This document shows, piece after piece, positions 6,965-13,417 of a stretch of DNA of 13,417 nucleotides. The position numbers were made by a program, and so were the translations under genes. Source of the stretch: Porticoccus sp. (lineage in GTDB: Bacteria > Pseudomonadota > Gammaproteobacteria > Pseudomonadales > Porticoccaceae); NCBI GenBank assembly GCA_011049795.1, contig DRHD01000167.1:1-13417 (forward strand), read 5' to 3'. A model generated the notes under the pieces. It saw nothing but the letters and a program-made list of their open reading frames with translations, made no database searches and was not told the origin of the DNA. Each line of letters starts with the position of its first letter. Position 1 is the first letter of the stretch.

Positions 6965-8119
6965 TTACTTCAATTCTCGCGCCCGATAATAAGCTTGCTC
7001 AGAAATCTTATGATATTTAACCGCCTGTTCCTGAAAAGCTTTTTGAGAGTCGTAGACCTTTTTAAAGCTAGCATCTTCGGCTGCCATTTCTTCCAACACC
7101 TGTTTGGTAATTCGATGTAATTCAGCTAACACCTCATCGGGTAACTGGCGCAGCTCAACACCGTGGGTATTCACCAGCTCATCCAGTGCGGCGTTGTTGC
7201 GTGCGGTGTAGTCATCCAGCATATCCTGATTAACCACCCGCGCAGCACCTTCAACAATGGCTTGTAGATCCTCGGGTAGTGATTCATAGGCTTGCTTGTT
7301 AATGATTAATTCAAGGGTGGGGCCTGGCTCGTGCCATCCGGGGTAATAGTAGTATTTGGCGACCTGATGGAAACCAAAGGCCAGATCATTGTAGGGGCCA
7401 ACCCATTCAGTGGCATCAATTACACCAGTTTGCATGGAGGTATACAGTTCACCGCCAGGAATATTGACGGCTTCCACACCCACACGACTCACCACTTCCC
7501 CACCAATACCGGGAATCCGCATTTTCAGACCGTCAAGGTCTGCCAGAGAATTGATTTCTTTGTTAAACCAGCCGGCCATTTGTACGCCGGTATTGCCCGC
7601 CGCCAGCGGCACCAGATTAAAAGGCTCATAGAGCTCTTTCCAAAGGGCCATGCCACCACCGTAGTGCAACCAGCCATTCATTTCTTGTGCGTTAAGTCCA
7701 AAAGGTACGGTGGTAAATAATGCCGAGGTGAGGGTTTTACCCTTCCAGTAGTAGGACGCGCTATGGCCCATTTCTGCAGTGCCTTGGGAAACGGCATCAA
7801 AGGTTTCCAATGCGGGTACTAATTGGCCCGCACCGTAGACTTTTACCTGAAGTCTGCCACCGCTCATTTTTTCCACTAGAGTAGAAAAATTTTCCGCAGC
7901 CATGCCCAAGCCGGGGAAATTTTTCGGCCAGGTGGTCACCATTTTCCACTTATACATCTTTTGGGGCGCTGCTTGCTGCCCCGGTTCTGCGGCTGAAGTA
8001 TTCCCGCTATCAACGCCACTACTTGAACCGCCACCACACCCCGCTAAGACGATTAACAATGTCGCGGCCAATACCGTGATGGTCAATAGTGGTTTCAAGT
8101 TAAAAATTTGTTTCTTCAT
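6965..8119 (-). CDS. TRAP transporter solute-binding lipoprotein, TakP/DctP family
   Basis: Periplasmic binding component of a tripartite ATP-independent transporter, which imports organic acids using an ion gradient. The product is 384 residues. An N-terminal signal ends in the lipobox LAGC (Cys28), followed by a Gly/Ser/Ala-rich linker, so it is probably lipid-anchored. TakP-type motifs are strong: TWPKNFPG, GNTGVQMAGWF (175-185), KMRIPG (199-204, Arg201 in the place of the ligand-binding arginine) and IDATEWVGPYND (234-245). TakP binds 2-oxo acids such as pyruvate, so a 2-oxo or related carboxylic acid is the best guess. The start at 8119 is preferred over an in-frame ATG at 8143 because AGAGGA lies just upstream. 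No DctQ or DctM membrane gene is nearby. It lies 69 bases downstream of uvrD. Confidence 0.93.
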   Translation of the reverse strand: MKKQIFNLKPLLTITVLAATLLIVLAGCGGGSSSGVDSGNTSAAEPGQQAAPQKMYKWKMVTTWPKNFPGLGMAAENFSTLVEKMSGGRLQVKVYGAGQLVPALETFDAVSQGTAEMGHSASYYWKGKTLTSALFTTVPFGLNAQEMNGWLHYGGGMALWKELYEPFNLVPLAAGNTGVQMAGWFNKEINSLADLDGLKMRIPGIGGEVVSRVGVEAVNIPGGELYTSMQTGVIDATEWVGPYNDLAFGFHQVAKYYYYPGWHEPGPTLELIINKQAYESLPEDLQAIVEGAARVVNQDMLDDYTARNNAALDELVNTHGVELRQLPDEVLAELHRITKQVLEEMAAEDASFKKVYDSQKAFQEQAVKYHKISEQAYYRARELK

Positions 8120-8124
8120 GGTGT

Positions 8125-8130
8125 TCCTCT
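8125..8130 (-). promoter_or_regulatory. ribosome binding site of the TRAP solute-binding protein gene
   Basis: AGAGGA on the minus strand lies 5 bases before the ATG at 8119. It decides the start in favour of 8119 over the in-frame ATG at 8143, whose upstream GGGAG is about 11 bases away. Confidence 0.7.
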
Positions 8131-8188
8131 TGTTGTTCACCATTTAGCTTATTACTCCCTTGTTAGGAGTCTGCTTCTCTAAAGCGTA

Positions 8189-10357
8189 TCAGTACAGCGG
8201 GCTTAATTTTGCGTAGGACTGCACTAACCATTTACTGCCGGCGGTATCAAAATTGACCTGTATCCGAGCATTCGGGCCGTTACCTTCAAAGTTTAAGATG
8301 ACACCCTCGCCAAAGACCTGATGCTGAACACGCTGGCCTAAGGCCAAACCGGTGTCTGTACCTGAATCACTAAGACCCATTGCAGGCTTTTTGGCATAAC
8401 TGGTAGGCCGAGTAATCTGTGCCCTCAGGCGAACCTCTTCAATATACTCCGTGGGGATATCTCGAACAAAACGGGACACACTGTTGTAGCTTTCTGTACC
8501 GTATTGCTGACGAGATTCCGCAAAGGTCAGATACAGTTTTTTCATGGCACGGGTGATACCCACATAGGCTAACCTGCGCTCTTCTTCGAGACGTCCCGGA
8601 TCTTCCGCGGACATGCGGTGGGGGAATAAGTTTTCTTCCATTCCCGCCAGAAACACCAGCGGAAACTCTAGCCCCTTGGCCGAGTGCAGGGTCATCAACT
8701 GCACAGCGTCTTCACCCTCATCTGCCTGACGGTCTCCGGCATCCAATGCCGCCTGATCGAGGAATTGGGGTAGGGCGGGCTGCTCTTTATCCTCTGGCTC
8801 GAAACTCCGGCATGCAATAACCAATTCTTGCAAGTTCTCTACCCGAGACTGTCCCCGATCGCCTTTTTCACGACGATAGAAGTCGATCAAACCGCTGCCT
8901 TCGATCGCATGATCCACCTGCTCGTGGAGGGGTAAATTTTCGCTGTCCTGATCCAGCTGATTAATTAATGCGATAAAACTCTGCACCGCACTACTAGCTC
9001 GACCCGAGAGTTCACCGTCGGCTACCGCCTTCTCCACAGCACACCACATGGACATACCTTCATCACGAGCAAACTGCCGCAAAATCTGTATGGTTTTATC
9101 CCCAATACCTCGTGTGGGTGTGTTCACCACCCGCTCAAACGCTGCATCATCATTCCGATTAATCATTAATCGCAGATAAGCGAGGGCGTTGCGAATTTCC
9201 TGGCGCTCGTAGAACTTCTGACCACCGTAGATTCGATAGGGTATCTGGGCGCGCAACAGTGCGTCCTCTAATACCCGCGACTGGGCATTTGAGCGATAAA
9301 GAATGGCGGATTCACTGCGCAAATTGCCATCCGTTACCCAGTCCTTAAGGCGGCCTGCAATAAAGCGTGCTTCATCGTGTTCATTAAATGCTGAGTAAAG
9401 TGAAATCAGCTCTCCCTCGACATCCTCTGTCCAAAGGTTTTTTCCCAATCTGTCGGTATTGCGAGAAATAACCGCATTGGCCGCTTCAAGAATATTTTTA
9501 GTGGAACGATAGTTTTGCTCCAATCTCACGGTGGCGGTATCGGGATAATCACGATTAAAATTGAGAATATTCTCTACCTTGGCACCACGCCAACCGTAGA
9601 TGGATTGGTCATCATCACCCACAGCTGTGATACGAATATTTTTTCCAGCCAACACTCTCAGCCACGCATATTGAATGGCATTGGTATCCTGAAATTCATC
9701 CACCAGAATTTGGCCGAAACGTTGCTGATAATGCACCAGTAATTCTGGCTTATTGAGCCAAAGCTCATGGGCACGCAGCAGCAACTCACCAAAGTCCACC
9801 ATGCCACCACGCTCACAGGCCTCTTCATAGCTGGCGTAGATCTGCAACATGGTGCGTTGATAGGGGTCTTGTGCAGGCTGCAAATGCTTGGAGCGCAGCC
9901 CTTCATCTTTCTGGCTGTTAATAAACGACTGCGCCTGACGGTAAGGCCAGCGGCTGTCATCAATACCCAGTGCCTGGTAGACACGCTTAACCAGCCGCAG
10001 CTGATCATCGCTATCCAGTATCTGGAAGTTCTCTGGTAAACCCGCATCTTGCCAATGCATTTTTAATAATCGGTGCGCAAGACCATGAAAGGTACCCACC
10101 CACATACCCTGGGATGAATAACCAAGCATGTCCTCTAAGCGGGCCCGCATTTCCTTGGCGGCTTTATTGGTAAAGGTAACTGCCAACACACCGTAGGGCG
10201 AGAGTTGTTCCACCTGAATTAGCCAGGCGATTCGATGAACCAATACGCGTGTTTTACCGCTACCGGCACCCGCCAGCACCAACAGATGGCTATCGGTATT
10301 GGAGACAGCTTCGCGTTGTGCGGGGTTAAGAGGGCCGAGAATTTCTGTGACATCCAT
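8189..10357 (-). CDS. uvrD: DNA helicase II, UvrD
   Basis: ATP-dependent 3'-5' superfamily 1A helicase of nucleotide-excision and mismatch repair. From the chosen start it has 722 residues, about the E. coli length. The N-terminus MDVTEILGPLNPAQREAV aligns with UvrD. Walker A is GAGSGKTR (30-37). Further motifs are TFTNKAAKEMR, the Walker B segment LVDEFQDTN, GDDDQSIYGWRGA, LEQNYRST, LMTLHSAKGLEFP and RLAYVGITRA. The C-terminal FGEGVILNFEGNG region is the Tudor-like domain that favours UvrD over the shorter Rep. An in-frame ATG at 10384 would add nine atypical residues; neither start has a strong ribosome binding site. I see no LexA-type operator upstream, so the usual SOS control is not evident. 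Confidence 0.95.
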   Translation of the reverse strand: MDVTEILGPLNPAQREAVSNTDSHLLVLAGAGSGKTRVLVHRIAWLIQVEQLSPYGVLAVTFTNKAAKEMRARLEDMLGYSSQGMWVGTFHGLAHRLLKMHWQDAGLPENFQILDSDDQLRLVKRVYQALGIDDSRWPYRQAQSFINSQKDEGLRSKHLQPAQDPYQRTMLQIYASYEEACERGGMVDFGELLLRAHELWLNKPELLVHYQQRFGQILVDEFQDTNAIQYAWLRVLAGKNIRITAVGDDDQSIYGWRGAKVENILNFNRDYPDTATVRLEQNYRSTKNILEAANAVISRNTDRLGKNLWTEDVEGELISLYSAFNEHDEARFIAGRLKDWVTDGNLRSESAILYRSNAQSRVLEDALLRAQIPYRIYGGQKFYERQEIRNALAYLRLMINRNDDAAFERVVNTPTRGIGDKTIQILRQFARDEGMSMWCAVEKAVADGELSGRASSAVQSFIALINQLDQDSENLPLHEQVDHAIEGSGLIDFYRREKGDRGQSRVENLQELVIACRSFEPEDKEQPALPQFLDQAALDAGDRQADEGEDAVQLMTLHSAKGLEFPLVFLAGMEENLFPHRMSAEDPGRLEEERRLAYVGITRAMKKLYLTFAESRQQYGTESYNSVSRFVRDIPTEYIEEVRLRAQITRPTSYAKKPAMGLSDSGTDTGLALGQRVQHQVFGEGVILNFEGNGPNARIQVNFDTAGSKWLVQSYAKLSPLY

Positions 10358-10405
10358 GGAGCAGAATTCTAGCAGAACCGGCATCCCAAAGGGTGGCCAT
10401 GCCTG

Positions 10406-10434
10406 TTTATTCGATCATTTTCAGTATTTTTCAA
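10406..10434 (-). promoter_or_regulatory. candidate sigma-70 promoter for uvrD
   Basis: On the minus strand TTGAAA (10429-10434, one mismatch to the -35 consensus) and AATAAA (10406-10411, two mismatches to the -10 consensus) are 17 bases apart. Transcription would start near 10399, about 40 bases before the uvrD start at 10357. Prediction by eye only. Confidence 0.35.
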
Positions 10435-10436
10435 AC

Positions 10437-10459
10437 TACAAGAATTCCATTTTCTTGTA
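10437..10459. promoter_or_regulatory. second dyad overlapping the hexR operator
   Basis: TACAAGAA (10437-10444) and TTCTTGTA (10452-10459) form a perfect 8-bp inverted repeat with a 7-base spacer. The right arm shares its TTGTA with the 17-base palindrome at 10455-10471, giving three evenly arranged TACAA/TTGTA half-sites. This could let two regulator dimers bind, or alternative dimers compete. Confidence 0.5.
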
Positions 10460-10471
10460 AATTATTTACAA
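10455..10471. promoter_or_regulatory. HexR-box-like operator upstream of hexR
   Basis: TTGTAAATTATTTACAA is a perfect 17-base palindrome (8-bp arms around T10463). It resembles the TTGTAAT-AT-rich-ATTACAA site known for HexR in gammaproteobacteria. It lies 27 bases before the hexR start, and a -10-like TACAAT (10467-10472) overlaps its right arm, so bound protein could block hexR transcription. Autoregulation is inferred from position. Confidence 0.7.
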
Positions 10472-10498
10472 TGGGCACTTCACACAAGGAAACATGCC

Positions 10499-11362
10499 AT
10501 GAAGCCGGCAGAACTCACACTATCGATCAGCAATAATCTGCACAATATGCGGAAGTCCGAGCGTAAGGTAGCGGAATTTATTCTGGCCAACCTCACTGAA
10601 GTTATTCGGATGAGAATTGTCGATTTGGCAGAATCTGCCAAGGTCAGCGAACCCACTGTAGTACGTTTTTGTCGCGCTGTTGGTTGCGATGGTTTTCAGG
10701 ATTTTAAATTGGCACTTGCCCAGCAGTTGGCATCTAGTCCCAGTTACGGCCAAATCGCCGTTACTGATAAAGACTCTGTGTCTGAATACACCTTCAAAGT
10801 GTTCGACTCTACTGTGGATACCCTGTTAAAAGTCCGGGACTCACTTGATCTGGACATGCTGGATCGCGCGGTCCAAGCCATTTGTGCCGCCAACCGGGTA
10901 GAGTTCTACGGCTTCGGTGCCTCTGCCGCTGTGGCCTTTGATGCCCAACACAAATTTTTCCGCTTACAAGTATCGGCAGCAGCCTATGCGGACCCCCACC
11001 TACAAAATATGTCGGCAACCTCTCTGGCACCCGGCGATGTGGTTTTTGCCATCTCTCAATCCGGACGCACCACGACCCTGATCAATGCCATTGAGCGGGT
11101 AAAAAGCCGGGGAGCTATCGTCATTGGCATAGCCCCTTCAGGCACCCCAGTGGCAGAGGCCGCCACTATTCCACTCACTATCGATGCCAAGGAAGATATT
11201 CAGATATACACACCGCTTTCTTCCCGCATCGCCCACTTGGTGGTGATTGACGTTCTGGCCATTGGCGTTGCCAAGCATAAGGGCGGGCAGCTACAGGAAC
11301 ACTTGCTTGATCTCCAACGTGGCCTGGAAGCTTTGCGTTCTCCTCTGAAAAAGACCTCGTAA
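10499..11362 (+). CDS. hexR: HexR-like transcriptional regulator, RpiR family
   Basis: A 287-residue regulator with an N-terminal RpiR helix-turn-helix domain (about 5-80; recognition segment SEPTVVRFCRAVG, 50-62) and a C-terminal SIS sugar-phosphate-binding domain (about 115-260) with GFGASAAVAFDAQHKFFR (138-155) and SQSGR (186-190). This SIS segment and DIQIYTPLSSRI are particularly HexR-like. HexR controls Entner-Doudoroff and central carbon genes and releases DNA on binding 2-keto-3-deoxy-6-phosphogluconate. AAGGA lies 8 bases before the ATG. A HexR-type palindrome precedes it, supporting the assignment. Unlike the Pseudomonas arrangement, no zwf, edd or eda gene is adjacent; the divergent neighbour is uvrD. 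It could be another RpiR member, but that is less likely. Confidence 0.85.
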   Translation: MKPAELTLSISNNLHNMRKSERKVAEFILANLTEVIRMRIVDLAESAKVSEPTVVRFCRAVGCDGFQDFKLALAQQLASSPSYGQIAVTDKDSVSEYTFKVFDSTVDTLLKVRDSLDLDMLDRAVQAICAANRVEFYGFGASAAVAFDAQHKFFRLQVSAAAYADPHLQNMSATSLAPGDVVFAISQSGRTTTLINAIERVKSRGAIVIGIAPSGTPVAEAATIPLTIDAKEDIQIYTPLSSRIAHLVVIDVLAIGVAKHKGGQLQEHLLDLQRGLEALRSPLKKTS

Positions 11363-11367
11363 GCTCT

Positions 11368-11395
11368 AGCCTTAATGCGGGTTAGGCTCTCTTTT
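11368..11395 (+). terminator. possible terminator after hexR
   Basis: AGCCTTAA (11368-11375) pairs with TTAGGCT (11382-11388) with one bulged T and a 6-base loop, followed by CTC and TTTT (11392-11395). It begins 6 bases after the hexR stop. The T-run is short and the adjoining TTTTGATCAAAA palindrome adds ambiguity, so it is a weak intrinsic terminator candidate. Confidence 0.4.
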
Positions 11396-11423
11396 GATCA
11401 AAAAAGCTTCTATTCAACGCTGC

Positions 11424-12155
11424 TTAGGGGGACAAAATGACTAATGGAGGGGCACCGGACTCTATTCGGCTATTGAGTTCTTGCCAGGTTTTAAGCGTGT
11501 CTGCCTTGCCCACTTTTTCCTGTTTGCTCCGGGTTTTTGCTAACCACAAATCCTTGCCGTTAAAACTGTACACCGGCATCAGGTCCATTCGATCTGTAGC
11601 CAGCTGAATGCCGGGTTGGAGGTTGTCGAGAATCAATGGTACTGAGGTAAATTCTGGATAGTAAGCCAGCACCATATGGGCCTTATTCAGCGTTAGCGCT
11701 TTAACATAGGTTAGCCGCATCTTTCCCATCTCCACACCCATTTTCTCTAGGGTGAAGTATTTAGCGATGCTAAAGTCCTCGCAGTCGCCCGCATCCATAA
11801 TCAAGAACTCCAGTGGCGTCGCCCAGTAATCCTCCTGCCGCCAAACCTCACTGTCGTCCACAAAACGAGCCCCATTAAAGAAGTCATTAACCTGCTTTAG
11901 TCTATCTCGTTCCACTGGCGAGTCGGGGGATCTGATCATTTGCTGCCAATGTCGAACCCTTGCCTCAGCCAAAGGGCCATAGCGTTTACCAATTTCAGCT
12001 ATTTCTGCCTCACTCATCGTTCCCGCAGGCTGAGTAACAGACGGTTTTTGAGGGGTGCTGACAGGGGCTGGCTGGCTGGAACAACCACAGATGAAAAGCA
12101 CTATCAAAGATAAGGTTAATAGAAGTGAGCGCTCACTTACAATGTGTTCTACCAT
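11424..12155 (-). CDS. lapG: LapG-like transglutaminase-type cysteine protease (BTLCP, C93), predicted lipoprotein
   Basis: The 243-residue protein matches the bacterial transglutaminase-like cysteine proteinase family. LapG, its known member, cleaves the adhesin LapA in the periplasm to release biofilm cells. The catalytic triad is visible with LapG-like spacing: Cys125 in GDCEDFSIAKY, His160 in AHMVLAYY and Asp177 in LILDNL. Asp124 and Glu126, flanking the cysteine, match LapG's calcium ligands. VNDFFN, DYWATPLEFL and DLMPVYSFNG are also typical. The N-terminus has a signal segment ending ICGC followed by SSQPAP, suggesting a lipid anchor at Cys25, which is unusual for LapG. The ATG follows the glmS stop by two bases, so translation is probably coupled. 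No LapD or LapA gene is in view, so the substrate is unknown. Confidence 0.85.
   Translation of the reverse strand: MVEHIVSERSLLLTLSLIVLFICGCSSQPAPVSTPQKPSVTQPAGTMSEAEIAEIGKRYGPLAEARVRHWQQMIRSPDSPVERDRLKQVNDFFNGARFVDDSEVWRQEDYWATPLEFLIMDAGDCEDFSIAKYFTLEKMGVEMGKMRLTYVKALTLNKAHMVLAYYPEFTSVPLILDNLQPGIQLATDRMDLMPVYSFNGKDLWLAKTRSKQEKVGKADTLKTWQELNSRIESGAPPLVILSP
12123..12138. repeat. perfect 16-base palindrome inside the lapG-like 5' coding region
   Basis: AAGTGAGCGCTCACTT is fully self-complementary and lies 17 bases into the lapG-like reading frame (codons 6-11). It could act as a dimeric protein site or an RNA fold near the start codon, or be chance. Confidence 0.6.
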
Positions 12156-12157
12156 TG

Positions 12158-13417
12158 TTACTCTACAGTAACCGACTTCGCCAAGTTGCGTGGCTGATCC
12201 ACATCTGTGCCCTTAAGAACAGCCACATGATAGGACAGTAATTGCAATGGCAACGTATAGATTATCGCCTCCAGACTCTCTGGCACATGTGGGATATTCA
12301 TCACGGTTACGCCGGGCTCATTTTCAAACCCCGCATCTTCGTCTGCAAAAACGAATAATTGCCCACCACGAGCTTTAACCTCGTGAAGGTTCGATTTCAG
12401 CTTTTCCAGCAGTTCGTTGTTGGGTGCCACCGCCACAACGGGCATATCGCTATCCACCAACGCTAAGGGGCCATGCTTTAGCTCACCGGAGGGGTAGGCT
12501 TCGGCATGGATATAGGAGATTTCTTTGAGTTTCAGTGCTCCCTCAAGAGCTACCGGATACTGCACGCCACGACCCAAAAATAGTGCATGGTGTTTATTCG
12601 CAAAGCACTCAAAGATTCTTTCTATCTCCGCATCCAGTGCTAATGTTTGCCGACATAGCTCGGGCAATTGATGCAGTGCTGCCACCAGTGCCCGTTCTTT
12701 ATTCTCATCTAAGCCATGGCTCCGGCCCAGACCAATACAAAGTAACTGCAGCGCCACTAGCTGGGTAGTAAATGCCTTGGTCGATGCCACACCAATTTCC
12801 GGGCCCGCATAAGTCATTAATGACAAGTCCGATTCTCGAACCAATGAGCTATTGGCTACATTACAGATAACCAAACTGGCAAGGTAACCAGCCTTTTTTG
12901 CTGACTGAAGTGCCGCAAGGGTATCTGCGGTCTCTCCAGACTGGGAGATGGTGACAAATAACGTGTTATCGGACACGACAACTTTGCGATAACGATATTC
13001 GCTGGCCACTTCTACCTGGCAGGGAATTCCCGCCCACTCTTCAAACCAGTAACGGGCCACTAGGCCGGCATGGTAACTAGTGCCACAAGCTACAATATGG
13101 ACAGCTTGAACTTGGGAAAATACCTTGCTTGCCGTTGCACCAAATGCTTCTGGCAAAACGTGCTTTTCACTGATCCGTCCTTGCAGGGTGTTTTCGAGTA
13201 CGATCGGTTGCTCGAAAATCTCCTTCATCATGTAGTGTCGATATCCCCCTTTATCGGTCACGTCATCACTGCCAACAAGCTTCACGACTTCCCGCTCTAC
13301 CGCTAAATCACCATCATCAACAATGGTATACGTTCCTTTTTTCAGCTCAACCACGTCACCTTCTTCGAGGAAGATAAATCGATCCGTGACCTGGCGCAGG
13401 GCCATTTGGTCCGAGGC
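12158..13417 (-). CDS. glmS: glutamine--fructose-6-phosphate aminotransferase (isomerizing), C-terminal part
   Basis: Makes glucosamine-6-phosphate from fructose-6-phosphate and glutamine, the first step of UDP-N-acetylglucosamine synthesis for cell wall and lipopolysaccharide. The window holds the last 419 residues; the frame is open to the right edge, so the N-terminal glutaminase domain lies mostly outside. What remains is the end of the glutaminase domain ([15 protein letters not shown]) and two SIS domains: [19 protein letters not shown] and ASTKAFTTQ in the first, [20 protein letters not shown] and [14 protein letters not shown] in the second. The C-terminus [13 protein letters not shown] is canonical. 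The LapG-like gene follows two bases after the stop. Confidence 0.97.
   Translation of the reverse strand, partial: ASDQMALRQVTDRFIFLEEGDVVELKKGTYTIVDDGDLAVEREVVKLVGSDDVTDKGGYRHYMMKEIFEQPIVLENTLQGRISEKHVLPEAFGATASKVFSQVQAVHIVACGTSYHAGLVARYWFEEWAGIPCQVEVASEYRYRKVVVSDNTLFVTISQSGETADTLAALQSAKKAGYLASLVICNVANSSLVRESDLSLMTYAGPEIGVASTKAFTTQLVALQLLCIGLGRSHGLDENKERALVAALHQLPELCRQTLALDAEIERIFECFANKHHALFLGRGVQYPVALEGALKLKEISYIHAEAYPSGELKHGPLALVDSDMPVVAVAPNNELLEKLKSNLHEVKARGGQLFVFADEDAGFENEPGVTVMNIPHVPESLEAIIYTLPLQLLSYHVAVLKGTDVDQPRNLAKSVTVE

Noticed and set aside
7331..7720. Plus-strand frame opposite the TRAP binding protein gene
   Set aside because: Shadow of a conserved gene; GTG start without a ribosome binding site and no recognisable motif.
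7902..8147. Plus-strand frame of 81 codons over the TRAP gene 5' end
   Set aside because: Its hydrophobic stretch is the antisense of the lipoprotein signal region; no independent support.
8189..10357. Helicase could be Rep rather than UvrD
   Set aside because: Length near 720 residues, the MDV start and the C-terminal GEGVILNFEG domain fit UvrD; Rep is shorter and lacks this tail.

Overview
The window reads as ordinary chromosome of a Gammaproteobacterium with roughly 50% G+C. The order def-fmt-rsmB-trkA-trkH on the + strand is a classic gammaproteobacterial cluster. A HexR-type regulator, a UvrD-type helicase, a LapG-like protease and a TRAP solute-binding protein fit the same class. Marine groups near Cellvibrionales are a reasonable guess, but nothing here fixes the genus. 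All genes look intact except glmS, which is cut by the right edge. I see no tRNA, rRNA, CRISPR array, insertion sequence or phage gene.

Left to right: positions 1-234 hold no confident complete gene. Instead, bases 1-101 are a perfect reverse complement of 233-333, that is, of the first 33 codons of def. This is either an assembly or amplification chimera at a contig end or a genuine head-to-head duplication of def. From 235 to 5988, on the + strand, come def and fmt (formylation and deformylation of initiator methionine), rsmB (16S rRNA m5C methylation; overlaps fmt by 4 bases), and trkA and trkH (potassium uptake). A hairpin sits between rsmB and trkA. From 6014 to 6949 a small TPR protein and a TrmY-family SPOUT methyltransferase follow on the same strand. 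TrmY is best known as an archaeal tRNA pseudouridine-54 methylase, so its role in a bacterium is open.

From 6965 to 10357, on the - strand, are a TakP/DctP-like TRAP solute-binding lipoprotein with no DctQ/DctM partners in view, and uvrD. Divergent from uvrD is a hexR-like RpiR-family regulator (10499-11362). A perfect 17-base palindrome of HexR-box type lies just before it, which suggests autoregulation. Convergent with hexR, on the - strand, are a LapG-like transglutaminase-type cysteine protease with a probable lipoprotein signal (11424-12155) and, two bases upstream of it, the C-terminal two thirds of glmS (12158-13417).

Functionally the window combines translation start and ribosome modification, K+ homeostasis, DNA repair, control of central sugar metabolism and amino-sugar synthesis. 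The points most worth a second look are the terminal inverted repeat, the bacterial TrmY, the hexR operator, and the glmS/lapG-like pair with its internal 16-base palindrome. I did not find a clear new multi-gene system.
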